This document shows, piece by piece, positions 47,793-57,486 of a stretch of 64,000 nucleotides of DNA. Under the pieces are notes generated by a model, which saw nothing but the letters and a program-made list of their open reading frames with translations, ran no database searches and had not been told where the DNA came from. The DNA is from Cephalotus follicularis. Its lineage: Eukaryota; Streptophyta; Magnoliopsida; Oxalidales; Cephalotaceae. A program made the position numbers and the translations under genes. Position 1 is the first letter of the stretch. Each line of letters begins with the position of its first letter. The DNA lies in the NCBI GenBank assembly GCA_001972305.1, contig BDDD01000022.1, forward strand, positions 527,590-591,589. The letters are read 5' to 3'.

Positions 47793-49516
47793 TGATGGAA
47801 TCGGTTATACCGAAACCAATGCCAAAATGGACAAAGGGTATAAGGGTGTAGAATAAAACTTTAAACAAACAATCATGGCAGCGGAAAAACACCCTATATA
47901 TACTAAACAAGTCCATAATGACACGTACACAGATCACATGGATCACCACAGCATCTACAGAATTGAATTGGTGTCACCATTGCACACAATGGTGACACAC
48001 AAGCATGGCAAGAAGAAGAGAGACCAAAGATTATACCAGTGGGTGAAGGCTCCTTCTTTCTTTGCCGCTACAATCTTGAGTAGATTCCCTTGATGTTCTC
48101 CAAGCCTCAGGAACAGCAAGCAATCCAACCAGCAATAAGAATGTATATGAACTCACACTCTCTCTCACTTAAGCTTGGAAAAGGTGTATTGATTTTGACC
48201 AATGAAGTCAACAATCAATCCACCCTAGATACGCCTTTCCTTGGTGAATACCAGGTGAAGGATCACTCACAATCTACAGAGGAATTTGAGCTCTCAATTG
48301 CCCAGCGAAACTCAAACTTTCCACACACTTATTTTTCTGCAGAAAATGCTTTAACTAGTTTCTATTTCTCTCTCCCGATCTGCCATTCAATCAGAATCAT
48401 GGCCTTCACTCCCTAGGAGTCCGAAGCCATGATTCCCACATTTCTAAAACGTGCAAGAACGGGAGGTGGATGCTGGATATGAGGGAGAAATCGTGCCCAC
48501 GAAGTGAGCTCGTGTACAGGTTGCACGTTCTGCTCAAAGACGTCGACGCCTTCCAAAGGACGTCGACGTCTATGCAACGTGGCACTAAAGCACATCGATG
48601 CTTTCTAAAAGACATCGACGTCTTTATCAGAGAAAAGCATCGACGTCTTTCTAAAAGACATCGACGCCTCTTGGCCAGTGAAGCATAATAAATCTAACTC
48701 TTTTAGTGATCTCGTGTATCCTTCGAATATTGGTTAAGTAAGATCAAACAAATGTGTTTCCACAAAATGTAAAATCCACACAACCGATATTTGAAACCAA
48801 GACTTAATATGTCCAACATATTAAAGATCTAATCATTATAAGGCAGGGACCCTTTAAAATCTTGGTTAATCAGAGAGGTGTTCATAAATTACCAAAATAC
48901 CCCGAGGGTTCGGTTTAGCCATTCTAAATGGTCCTCGATCAATTTAAATGCTCTCAGAATAATATCTAATATTATCCATATGGAAAAATTAATCTAATTA
49001 ATTTTCCCACACCTCATAACCCAGATTTTCTAAGTCATCGGTTCGCGTGCACTATAATCCCTTGTCATGCTTGGCCCCGATTGAGGTCTAGGGTAAGGAT
49101 ATGTGTCAACCCTAGATAGTACCTCAATGGTTAAAATATTTGATCATTACTAGAATCTTTGGTAAACTCTCCGGAAATCTAATTTCCAGTCTACCTCAAC
49201 CTTGGCCAAGGATTTCATAAGTCCATAGTATAATCAGACCATAATAGGGCCGATCACCTTCGCTCATGTGTGACAATCCCTTATTGCGCACTCACTTATA
49301 TTTGTATAGATTCGATCATACCCAAAGACCACCCGATTGCCAGCCCTGCGTAAGGACTGGGTAAGGTGGAGATCAAAGCATAACCGTCTCCATACAATAT
49401 AGAGTAGTCGCTCAAAATTTAGCACGCATCATATATAAGGAAAAAGATTGTTCCATACATGGTAAGATATAATATGACAATCCATCTAATGGCTTGTCGG
49501 GTCACTATATCTAACA
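47793..49516 (-). mobile_element. Solo copia LTR of the Copia-A family, TSD AGATT
   Basis: A 1,724-bp insertion with minus-strand ends TGTTAGATATAGTGACCCG...ACCGATTCCATCA, flanked by AGATT at 47788-47792 and 49517-49521. It matches the Copia-A 3' LTR in both end regions and in the palindrome cluster. This is the fifth level of nesting. Confidence 0.93.
48537..48672. repeat. GACGTCGACGTC motif cluster in solo copia LTR
   Basis: AAAGACGTCGACGCCTT, AAAGGACGTCGACGTCT, AAAGCACATCGATGCTTT, AAAGACATCGACGTCTTT and AAAGCATCGACGTCTTT within 136 bp, at the place that matches 6508-6690 in the Copia-A LTR. Confidence 0.87.
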
Positions 49517-50264
49517 AGATTCACTCAACTTCCCATCATAGACAATAGTAGGCTAAGGAGTGGGGTTGAGCACATACGCGTTACCTTTACTGGAAAGTGA
49601 CTAATTCACTTAGAAGAAACTTGAGCTCTAGTGCTCGGAACTTTCTTTCTCTCTCTTCTATCAAGGGAAACATACAAAGATGCTAGGGAAACAAAATCTC
49701 GTTAGAAAGCTCTCACTGTACTGGATATTAAAAAGCTGAAAGAGTTATCAAGAACATTATGAAACAACTGGAAACATAGAAAGGATATCCCACTCACAGT
49801 TCTTGCTACTCCATTGAACGTTAACGTCTCTTCTCTTTTTCTACGCTCTTCCTATGGCTTGACTGCTTCTCTCCTTGTCCGCTTGTTCTTCTTGCTGGGT
49901 TCGGACGCTTCAAGCTTTCTCTGGTCCAGACGCTAAGAACGGAAAGAAGAAAAAAACTAGAACTCTCTCTCTCTAAACTCTCTGCTGAAGCTATAAGAAA
50001 GGATGGATATAACTCAAATATCTCCACACTAATCCCAACTTAAGCCATCATTACACCTTGGGATTTGGAAGCTTCCTTAACAAGCTTTACACTTAAGTCC
50101 TCCAACTATCACTAATCATGCTTTACACTTGGGCTTTCAATAAAAACAACACTTAACTTTCCTCTCTCACTCAAATAAGTCCAAATCCCATAGAAACAAA
50201 AAATTTACACCATAGAAAAAGCTTCTTCTTAGACTCCAAAATAGCTACGGGGCGTTACAACCTT

Positions 50265-51046
50265 CATCAACCAATCCAAGTACATAAAAGATCTACTCAA
50301 ATGTTTTGGAATGGAGAACTCAAAGCCTTGCAAGACTCCGATGAGTACTACCACCAAACTCGACAAACATGAGAATGGTAAAGAGGTAGATCAAAAACTT
50401 TATAGAAGCATGATAGGATCTCTTCTTTATCTTACCGCAAGTAGACCGGACATAATGTTTAGTGTGTGTCTTTGTGCTAGATTTCAATCTTCTCCTAAAG
50501 AAACTCATTAAGCGAATTTTTAGATATCTTGCATATGCTCCTCTACTTGGTTTATTTTATTCGAAATTCATTGTTTAACTTGCATGCTTTTTCCGATGCC
50601 GATTATGGTGGTTGTAGATTAGATAGAAAGAGCACATGTGGCACATGCCAATTTCTTGGTAATTCTTTAGTGTCTTGGTTTTCAAAGAAACAAAATAGTG
50701 TTGCTCTTTCTACCACCGAAGCCGAATATGTAACGGCGGGTAGTTGTTATGCACAAGTATTATGGTTAAAACAACAACTTCATGATTTTGGCATATGCAT
50801 TGATAATGTGTGCATAAAATGTGATAATACTAGTGCCATTAATTTAAGTAAAAATCTTGTTCAACACTCTAAGACAAAACATATTGAAATTTGTCATCAC
50901 TTCCTTAGAGATCATGTTCGAAAATGTGACATTTTGCTTGAATATATTGACACTTTGAATCAATTTGCATACAGTTTTACCAAGCCATTGGACAATGAAA
51001 GGTTCTGCACTTTGCGAAGGGAGTTAGGTATGCAAAATCCCTCTTA
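50265..51046 (+). pseudogene. SIRE-1 reverse transcriptase end and RNase H
   Basis: The sequence resumes after the solo LTR with NQSKYIKDLLKCFGMENSK, then GSLLYLTASRPDIMFSVCLCARFQ. RNase H follows: DADYGGCRLDRKSTCG, SWFSKKQNSVALSTTEAEY, KCDNTSAINLSKNLVQHSKTKHI and RHEL-like end residues. Very typical SIRE/copia sequence. Fossil. Confidence 0.9.
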
Positions 51047-51432
51047 ATCTCATCACGTGCACTTTTGCAATGTTTAGATGATAATTATGTGTTTTGATGA
51101 GTAAAATGCTTTTCAAACTTATGTCATGCATCCAACTTTGAGTATTTAACTCAATTACTTCAAATTGCTCAGTACCTAAGTCACTATTAGTCTATAATAG
51201 CTGATTATGGGTTTACAAATCAAAGGGAAGCCCTATTTTCTGCATTTTCAAAATTCTGTAGAATCCAGCCGACTGCTAAACATCCAACCGACTGGCCATA
51301 AATGCCCAGTCGACTGGTGGTGCAGGAATTGGGTTTTATAAACCCGATTTCCCCCCTCTTTCTTTCTGTCTCTACCCTATAAACCTGCCAAAACCCTAAA
51401 CCCTCTCCCCAAACTTTCTCCAACCGATTTCT

Positions 51433-52554
51433 ATGGCATCCAAGAGAAGAAAGAGCATTGGAACCAAGAACTTGCGACCATCTCAACCAGTGAATGACTA
51501 TGACGATGAACTATTTCTCTCCAAAAAGAATGAGACTAGGTATCACTTTGTTCTCAATTCTGTAAAATTACACAATGAAAAATGGATTGATAGAGATATT
51601 TTGGTCATTAATATTGCTACTATTAGGTCTTGGCTTGAACAAATGGGATGGTTTGATTATTTGTGCTCATCACACACTATATACCGTAGGTTAGTCAAGC
51701 TTTTTTATGCAAACTTAGAAAATTCTACCACCTGTGTTGCAAAATCATTTATTCTTGGAAATCTTGTCTCTATTACACCTGAACTTATTACCGAAACCAT
51801 AGGAATTCCTTGTTCCGGCATTACACACTTCAATGAAATAGAGAAATCGGAGGCTTTAGGAATTTGCCTAGAACGCCCCGATTTTTATCCCATCATGACC
51901 GTCACTAGTGGTCACCTCCCTATTGCCACCCGCATTCTTCTATTAATTGTCACCAACACATTGTTGCCTAGAGAAGGCTCGCATACCTTACCTTCCGAGC
52001 GAGACCTTAAACTTGTAGGTTGTATAAAAAATGGCACACTTGTGAACCTCCCATATCTCATTGTTAACCATTTGCTGTCAAGATCGAAACATATTCCATA
52101 CCCTATGCTTATTAGTAGGATCTTAGCGTCCCTAAATCTTGACTTTTCCGATGATGAGCACAAGGTCAAACCCAATCCCATGAAACTAATAAACAAAGCC
52201 AGACTTAAGAGTTGCAATATTAAGCTTGAATATGGTGTATGGGTGAAGCAACAAGCTAGCAGAAGAGCACCTGTGAGGGAACTGGGTATGAGAGTTGGAG
52301 GAGATGGTGATGAAGATGAAGATGATGATGATGATGATGATGGTCAGCATTTTGAAATGAGACCAAATGTTGGAGGGAGTAGTAGCAGTGGTAGTAGACC
52401 CACTTTGGAGTCTCTTCAGGCACGGATGGACTTAGCTCAAGCTGACATTGAATACATTAGAGGAAGAGTGGATCAAATTTATGATACTCAAGCCACTCTC
52501 ATCCAAATGTTCCAAAATGCCTTTATGCAAAACCCTCCTCTCGGATCCTCATGA
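51433..52554 (+). CDS. SIRE-1 extra ORF after pol (373 aa), plant transposon-type domain
   Basis: An open frame of 373 codons between RNase H and the 3' LTR, starting at the first ATG after a leader (TTCTATGGCATCC). It opens with a basic, nuclear-signal-like start (MASKRRKSIG). A folded ~250-residue domain holds WLEQMGWFDYLC, YRRLVKLFYANLE, FILGNLVSITPELI and LPREGSHTLPSERDL. It resembles the putative plant transposon protein domain (Transposase_32-like) seen in plant retroelement extra ORFs. An acidic run of Asp/Glu (residues ~288-304), a Ser/Gly stretch and a likely C-terminal coiled coil (residues ~325-360) follow. It occupies the place of the env-like ORF of SIRE elements, but I see no signal peptide or membrane segment. 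It looks whole, unlike gag-pol around it. Function unknown. Confidence 0.8.
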   Translation: MASKRRKSIGTKNLRPSQPVNDYDDELFLSKKNETRYHFVLNSVKLHNEKWIDRDILVINIATIRSWLEQMGWFDYLCSSHTIYRRLVKLFYANLENSTTCVAKSFILGNLVSITPELITETIGIPCSGITHFNEIEKSEALGICLERPDFYPIMTVTSGHLPIATRILLLIVTNTLLPREGSHTLPSERDLKLVGCIKNGTLVNLPYLIVNHLLSRSKHIPYPMLISRILASLNLDFSDDEHKVKPNPMKLINKARLKSCNIKLEYGVWVKQQASRRAPVRELGMRVGGDGDEDEDDDDDDDGQHFEMRPNVGGSSSSGSRPTLESLQARMDLAQADIEYIRGRVDQIYDTQATLIQMFQNAFMQNPPLGSS

Positions 52555-53177
52555 GCTACATTTCGTGCATTGCATGTTTTTCCTGTATTTTGTAATGACT
52601 TATAGTTGAAGTTTGAAGTTGTAATGGATTTGATGTTCATTTTGAAATTGTAATGAATCTTTAGTGATTATGAAATGTACTTGCTACTTTCAAGGTTGAT
52701 GAAAGTGTGTTTATATTTAGCTTATTTCTCTCTTCATAGTTTGCTCAAATACCATTTACACATATGTGTTAATGTTTTTTTTTTTTTTTGGCTAAGATGG
52801 AAAACTCCCTATACTTGTGCCAAACAATTTATTTTCCTTTCTCTTTGATCTCTACATTTGATATCTATTTGAAGTATGCAACTGTTAAGGGGGAGTTTTT
52901 AAAACACATGCTTTGGTTGAGGGGGAGCTCAATTTCTTTTTGTTGTTTGACAAAAAAGGGGAGAAATGTTTAAGTTGTGAATGAAATTCATTGAGAAAAA
53001 GTATGGAATTTTGTGAATTTTTGTGTTGTGCAAGTGTATTTTGTTGTGCTTTGTGCCTTGAAATGTTGTGCTTATGCCATATTTGATTATATTGGACCTT
53101 GGTTAATAAAAGTGTTAAGAGAGTCAAAAATTATGTAAAATTTTGTATTTTTTGTCAATCATCAAAAAGGGAGAGAT
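52555..53177 (+). other. SIRE-1 3' untranslated spacer with purine tracts
   Basis: Non-coding. It contains a T-run near 52774-52789, repeated GGGGGAG words (52890 and 52920) and AAAAAAGGGGAGAAATG. The final purine tract AAAAAGGGAGAGAT directly precedes the 3' LTR and serves as the plus-strand primer in this family. Confidence 0.8.
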
Positions 53178-54064
53178 TGTTGGCCTTTGTCACCCCGTTA
53201 ATTCCTTTAACAAATGTTATTTTGATGATTAACAAACATGTAATACTTGTATGCATATTTTTCTAACTTACAAATTCATATTCATACTTGATTTTATGTC
53301 CAAAGTTGTGCAAAGTGTAAAACTGCATATACAGGCAAAAACAGCCGGTTGCCCAGGTTGGATAGCCGACTATTTGGGTTGAGTAGTCGACTGTTTAGGT
53401 TAAACAACCGACTGGAATTAGAAGGAATCCCAGCAACTGGAACTACACTCCATCCAGCCAACTGTCAAGAAGTGTCACAAAATGGCAGTAGCTTTTTAGA
53501 ATTCCATTCCACCTCAACCAGCCGACTGGAACAGAGCACCAGCCGACTGCCAAGGCAAACCAGCCGACTATCAACATTTCCAGCCGACTGCCTACACCAA
53601 CATCTATAATTTGAAATACGCGCTATCAACTCCAGCTGACTGTCTAGGAAATCCAGCCGACTGGATTATGCCTGACTTTAAAAAAATAGATTCGTTGGAG
53701 CACATCTTTATAAGCCAAAGTGAGGTATCTTTCTCGATGATCAAGCAAGAGAGCACAAAAATCATTCAAGGCAACTCAAGCTACATACTCAACACTCAAA
53801 ATACCAAACGAGATCATTTTCAAGCTATTTCATTCATTACAAAGCTTTTATTTTTACAATCTCTATCATTAGAAGCTTTGTTCACATTGAGCTTAATTGT
53901 AAACAAATTCATTGTGAATTTGTAATCCATCAAACACTATTTATTACTTGTAAACAAGAGAGGTTGTCTCTTGTATAGCTCGGAGGGAGCAATCTTGTAT
54001 TCGCTTGGTTGGAGCGAAAGTCGTTGAAGCTTGGTTGGAGTTTCAAGCCCGGATACTTCCTACA
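53178..54064 (+). mobile_element. SIRE-1 3' LTR
   Basis: It starts TGTTGGCCTTTGTCACC and ends CTTCCTACA. It is shorter than the 5' LTR. CAGCCGACTG-type motifs lie at 53342-53665, fewer than in the 5' LTR and with more C/T changes in them. Confidence 0.88.
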
Positions 54065-55124
54065 AAGCTCGATCAATAGCCTATCACAAATACATATCTC
54101 ATATTCAATTGATACAAGAAAACTTATCTTAAGCTAACCTTGGGTTTACCCAACAAGTTATGAGCTCTTGATAAGGTTCCTCATATCAATAGCAATGATA
54201 GAAGGCAATAGCCGGATACATTTTTGTGTCCATGTTCGTTATCACTTGATATTGATTTGATTAAAGGGGTTTGAAAGTCTTTAAGATTAAGCATCCTATT
54301 ATTAGTTCGGTTGACAGATAGATAGCATAATATGGAAAGATCGTCGGAATCACTAGCATGGCACATATACACTAAGAATGCAACTCTTACATCTTATCTT
54401 AATGGTAATCATGGACTTGTAAACTAATGGCCTCATCCTAGGCAGTTTATTACAATAGTGCTAATATCCCATACAAGTCATGGGTGTTAAAAATATTACA
54501 ATTAAAGTCTTCTATCTTTTCCTTTAGTCTTTCACTATGACTCTCGCTAAGTAAACAAACTATATCTACTTATAAATTAAAAAGAAATTTGATTTCAAAT
54601 TGAGGGATTTATAAGGGAAATAAAGAATGTTAAAACATATTACATATTAGAAGTGAAGAGGCATGAAAGCCTTAATTAAAAGAATATTACAACACCCATC
54701 GTTAAAGCAATAAATCTACCATACATTCAACACTTGAATAAATAAAACCATCCATTTAGCCTAAAGTCCATGAACTACCATCATGTATAAACAATTCAAT
54801 CTCATTGAATATAAACAATTCTTGTTAACAAGTTAAATGTATGAGTATAATTGAGCAAAAAGTAAGTCTACGTCCACACAAGACTATTGTCAACTTTTAG
54901 AAAGATTTAAAATTTTTGGGCTCTGGTTACTATTCATCATGGATCCAAGAGATACTAGGGCCCATTGAGAATTTGGCCTTAATTACTATTCATGATCCAA
55001 TCATTTAATTGGGGTTAGGAGTTAAGGTTAAGGTTAGGAATAATTAGGGTTTAGTAAAAACTCTAACAAGTGTCATGTGTCATCCATCCACACATGTCAC
55101 TTGTCCCTCAATCCTACCCTTTCC
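54065..55124 (-). other. Copia-B leader part and unassigned sequence
   Basis: The first ~250 bases share the CCTTGGGTTTACCCAACAA word with the Copia-B leader at 40120-40560. The rest (about 54300-55124) is AT-rich, non-coding and unlike any other part of the window. It may belong to the Copia-B 5' LTR or to a further small insertion. No ends are recognised. Confidence 0.4.
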
Positions 55125-55711
55125 TAGGAGCAGTAGATTCCATATTGCTCACTCACATATCTTTTCATCATGGTCAGAAAATCTTATAGCAAATAACCCT
55201 AAGCATAAACTCTCTTTATTGGGAGTAGTAGATTCCATATTTCTCACTCACATATCTCCATGCATAATCTACCATGCCCAACTAATACCTGTATACTCCT
55301 CGTGGTTAGAAGATGTACTAAGTATTATCAAAGCATGATATATTATACACATGACATCTAGTGTTGGCTCAAGTCTAAGGACCACTCACACTACTGTAAT
55401 ACAAAAAGTATGTCTAACATGTAAGTAAAACTCCATACATGACTTCTTACAGCGAGCCACTTAAGTAAACTCATAAATAATGAGCACCCGCATGTATGCA
55501 ATATAGTCACTATATGATGACTTATGAGAACAGTCAATCTCTTCAACGAGCTGGCATATAACGTGCTAGTCTATCTGAATAACATATGTCCAAGTATGTT
55601 ATCCTACGACTAGAAAGGTTCTAGAATAAAGCTTACCGATATGTTAAGTCTCACAGCATGATCTGATCATCTTCTTAGTCATCAAACTTTATTCCATAGA
55701 CATTCATTATT
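55125..55711 (-). mobile_element. Copia-B 5' LTR, partial
   Basis: It matches 28140-28680 of the 3' LTR over ~550 bp at roughly 85-88% by eye (for instance the CAGCGAGCCACTT and ACGAGCTGGCATA words), in the same order and strand. It breaks off at the Tekay-like integrase. Confidence 0.82.
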
Positions 55712-56428
55712 TATGAGGATCATATTCCTTTGATAGAGTTCTCTTACAATAATAGCTATCACTCCAGTATCGGCATGGCACCGTTTGAGGCACTGTATGG
55801 GAGGAAGTGCAGATCTCCTGTGTGTTGGGATGAGGTCGGAGAGCGACCTTTACTCGGGGCTGAGTTGGTGGAGGAAACTTCAGAGAAGATCAAGACGATC
55901 AAGAAGAAGCTGCTTGCTGCTCAGAGTCGGCAGAAGAGCTATACGAACAGTGTCAAGATGAGGCCTTTAACCTTCGGCGTGGGTGATCACGTGTTCTTGA
56001 AGGTATCATCGTGGAAGGGCGTGCAACGGTTTGGGAAGAAGGGCAAATTAGCTCCACGCTACATTGGTCCTTTTGAGATTTTGGAGAGAGTCGGGGAGGT
56101 AGCTTATCAGCTTGCCTTACCTCCTGCACTGTCGAACGTGCATGACGTCTTTCATATATCTATGCTGAGGAGGTATATCCCGGACCCGTCACATGTTCTG
56201 GACTATGATGCTATTCCGGTACAGGATGACCTGTCTTGTGAGGAGCTGCCTGTGCGGATTCTCAATCGGAAGACGCAGATCTTGAGGAACCGAACCATTT
56301 CCATGGTCAAGGTTCAGTGGCAGTTTCACAAACCTGACGAAGCAACTTGGGAGCGTGAGGAGGATGTCCGAGAACGCTACCCGCGTTTGTTTTTGACTTG
56401 CTGTAATTTCGAGGACGAAATTCCTTGA
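55712..56428 (+). pseudogene. Tekay-like integrase C-terminal half with chromodomain-like end
   Basis: About 235 codons: FSYNNSYHSSIGMAPFEALY with the last acidic residue of the catalytic triad region, then YGRKCRSPVCWDEVGE. The GPY/F module follows (GKLAPRYIGPFEILERVG, LPPALSNVHDVFHISML). At the end, VKVQWQFHKPDEATWERE resembles the chromodomain-type tail of Tekay/Del chromoviruses, which in working copies guides insertion to certain chromatin. Fossil fragment, no upstream catalytic part. Confidence 0.88.
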
Positions 56429-56440
56429 AGGGGGCGTGAA

Positions 56441-57486
56441 TGTAACGCCCGAGATTTCCATGTATTATTATTTCACAAGTATTTGTACTCTTAAATTGTG
56501 GAATTAATAAAAAGATGGATTTTCCGAATATGGTGATGTTTTCCAATCCTTCTTATTTTGAAGCTTTGGTGTTAAATGTCCAAGGAATGTATAAAGGGCT
56601 AAAACGACGCTGTCTTGAAGGAAAGACGTCGACTCCTTTATGAAACACGTCGACGCCTTTTTGACAGAGTGTTTCACGTAACTGGATGCACATGCACCTC
56701 GATCGGGACCAAAGACATCGACGTCTTTGGGAAAGACGTCGACGTCTTAAGATCGAATGTCTTGCATGTTACCTCCTGACAGAAAACGTGCAAGAGGGTA
56801 TCAAGTGGAGGCCTTCTGCAGACGCCTTGGTGCATGGTAGAGACGTGTTGTGCATGCTTTTTGTTTTCAGACATGCATGTATCAGAGTGAAAGGAGAGGA
56901 GTGACACATGGGAGTGCATGCAGGCCATGGTGCCACCCTCAACACCTGCTCCTACAAAACAAACGGGTCAGATTTGGGAAAGAGGGATAATGGACTATTT
57001 GTGCATGCAATGAATTTGAGAGGGATGAGAGAGGACTTACCTGCATAAAACGCCTCCTTATTCATCCCTGGGTTGGCTAAAACGCCGTGACTGTCAAGAA
57101 ACAGAAAGTAAAGAGAGAAAACACTTCCTCCCTTGACCACCATTGTTGAGCTTGCTTGGAGCTTGGAAGCTTGGGAGCTAGTGGCTTGCAGCGACGGGAA
57201 GAACCTTGGGGAATTGCTGTGACCTGTTGGATACACAAAGGGGGTTTAAACTTGTACTGTATTTCACGCTCCGTTTTTATGGGCGATTAGCTTAACGACT
57301 TGTACTGGAGTAGCGTGTGGTATGGGACACACGTTACGGTTTACAGCTTATGGATTTGTGCTTCCGCAACTGTTTGTACCTTGTTAAAGGTTTAAGTTTT
57401 AAATTTCACGGTTTTGCATGAGCTGTATTATATGTTAATTGCCTTTACCGCTTTAATGCTGCGTTTATTGTAAACGGGGTGTGACA
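56441..57486 (+). mobile_element. Tekay-like 3' LTR with palindrome cluster
   Basis: TG...CA ends as given for the fragment. The motif cluster at 56610-56750 includes AAAGACATCGACGTCTTTGG (56711) and AAAGACGTCGACGTCTT (56732-56748). The start resembles the LTR at 10541-11083. Confidence 0.87.

Larger units (their letters stand above)
45747..50259 (-). mobile_element. Solo gypsy-type LTR (own ~2.8 kb), TSD ACCTT
   Basis: The minus-strand ends are TGTAACGCCCCGTAGC...GGGGTCCTGACA, flanked by ACCTT at 45742-45746 and 50260-50264. Without the inner copia solo LTR (47793-49516) its own length is about 2.8 kb. It is GC-rich at 45830-46650 with recurring CCCGGGGAGAA words. CATCATAGACAATAGT recurs at about 47600, 47669, 47745 and 49534. 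There is no TCGA palindrome cluster in its own sequence and no coding similarity. Confidence 0.9.
40561..54064 (+). mobile_element. SIRE-1: SIRE-type Ty1/copia element with extra ORF
   Basis: The order is 5' LTR, primer site, gag, protease, integrase, reverse transcriptase, RNase H, extra ORF (51433-52554), purine-rich spacer, 3' LTR. The first ~250 bases of the two LTRs are about 94% alike by eye, nearly all differences being C/T or G/A. It is therefore clearly younger than Tat-1. A solo LTR (45747-50259) is inserted in its reverse transcriptase. Gag-pol has several breaks; the extra ORF looks whole. The target duplication is not visible at the right flank. Confidence 0.9.
27245..55711 (-). 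mobile_element. Copia-B: Ty1/copia element carrying several insertions
   Basis: On the minus strand: partial 5' LTR (55711-55125), leader (54300-54065 and 40560-40120), gag (40119-39274), protease (39252-38990), integrase (38895-37030), reverse transcriptase and RNase H (30420-28830), 3' LTR (28813-about 27245). Three insertions split it: SIRE-1 in the leader, a solo LTR (37732-38420) in integrase, and a gypsy LTR (30421-37024) between integrase and reverse transcriptase. Broken, with several breaks. It sits in the antisense ORF region of Tat-1. Confidence 0.85.
55712..57486 (+). mobile_element. Tekay-like gypsy fragment: integrase end plus 3' LTR
   Basis: The integrase C-terminal half (55712-56428) leads through GAAGGGGGCGTGAA, a purine-rich tract, to a 1,046-bp LTR (56441-57486; TGTAACGCCCG...GGGGTGTGACA). 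The base after the LTR belongs to the Tat-1 antisense ORF region. This element probably first entered Tat-1 and was later invaded by Copia-B. Fragment; the part that remains reads open. Confidence 0.88.

Noticed and set aside
51433-52554. Envelope-type gene in SIRE-1
   Set aside because: Position fits, but no signal peptide, membrane segment or cysteine pattern is visible; called only an extra ORF.
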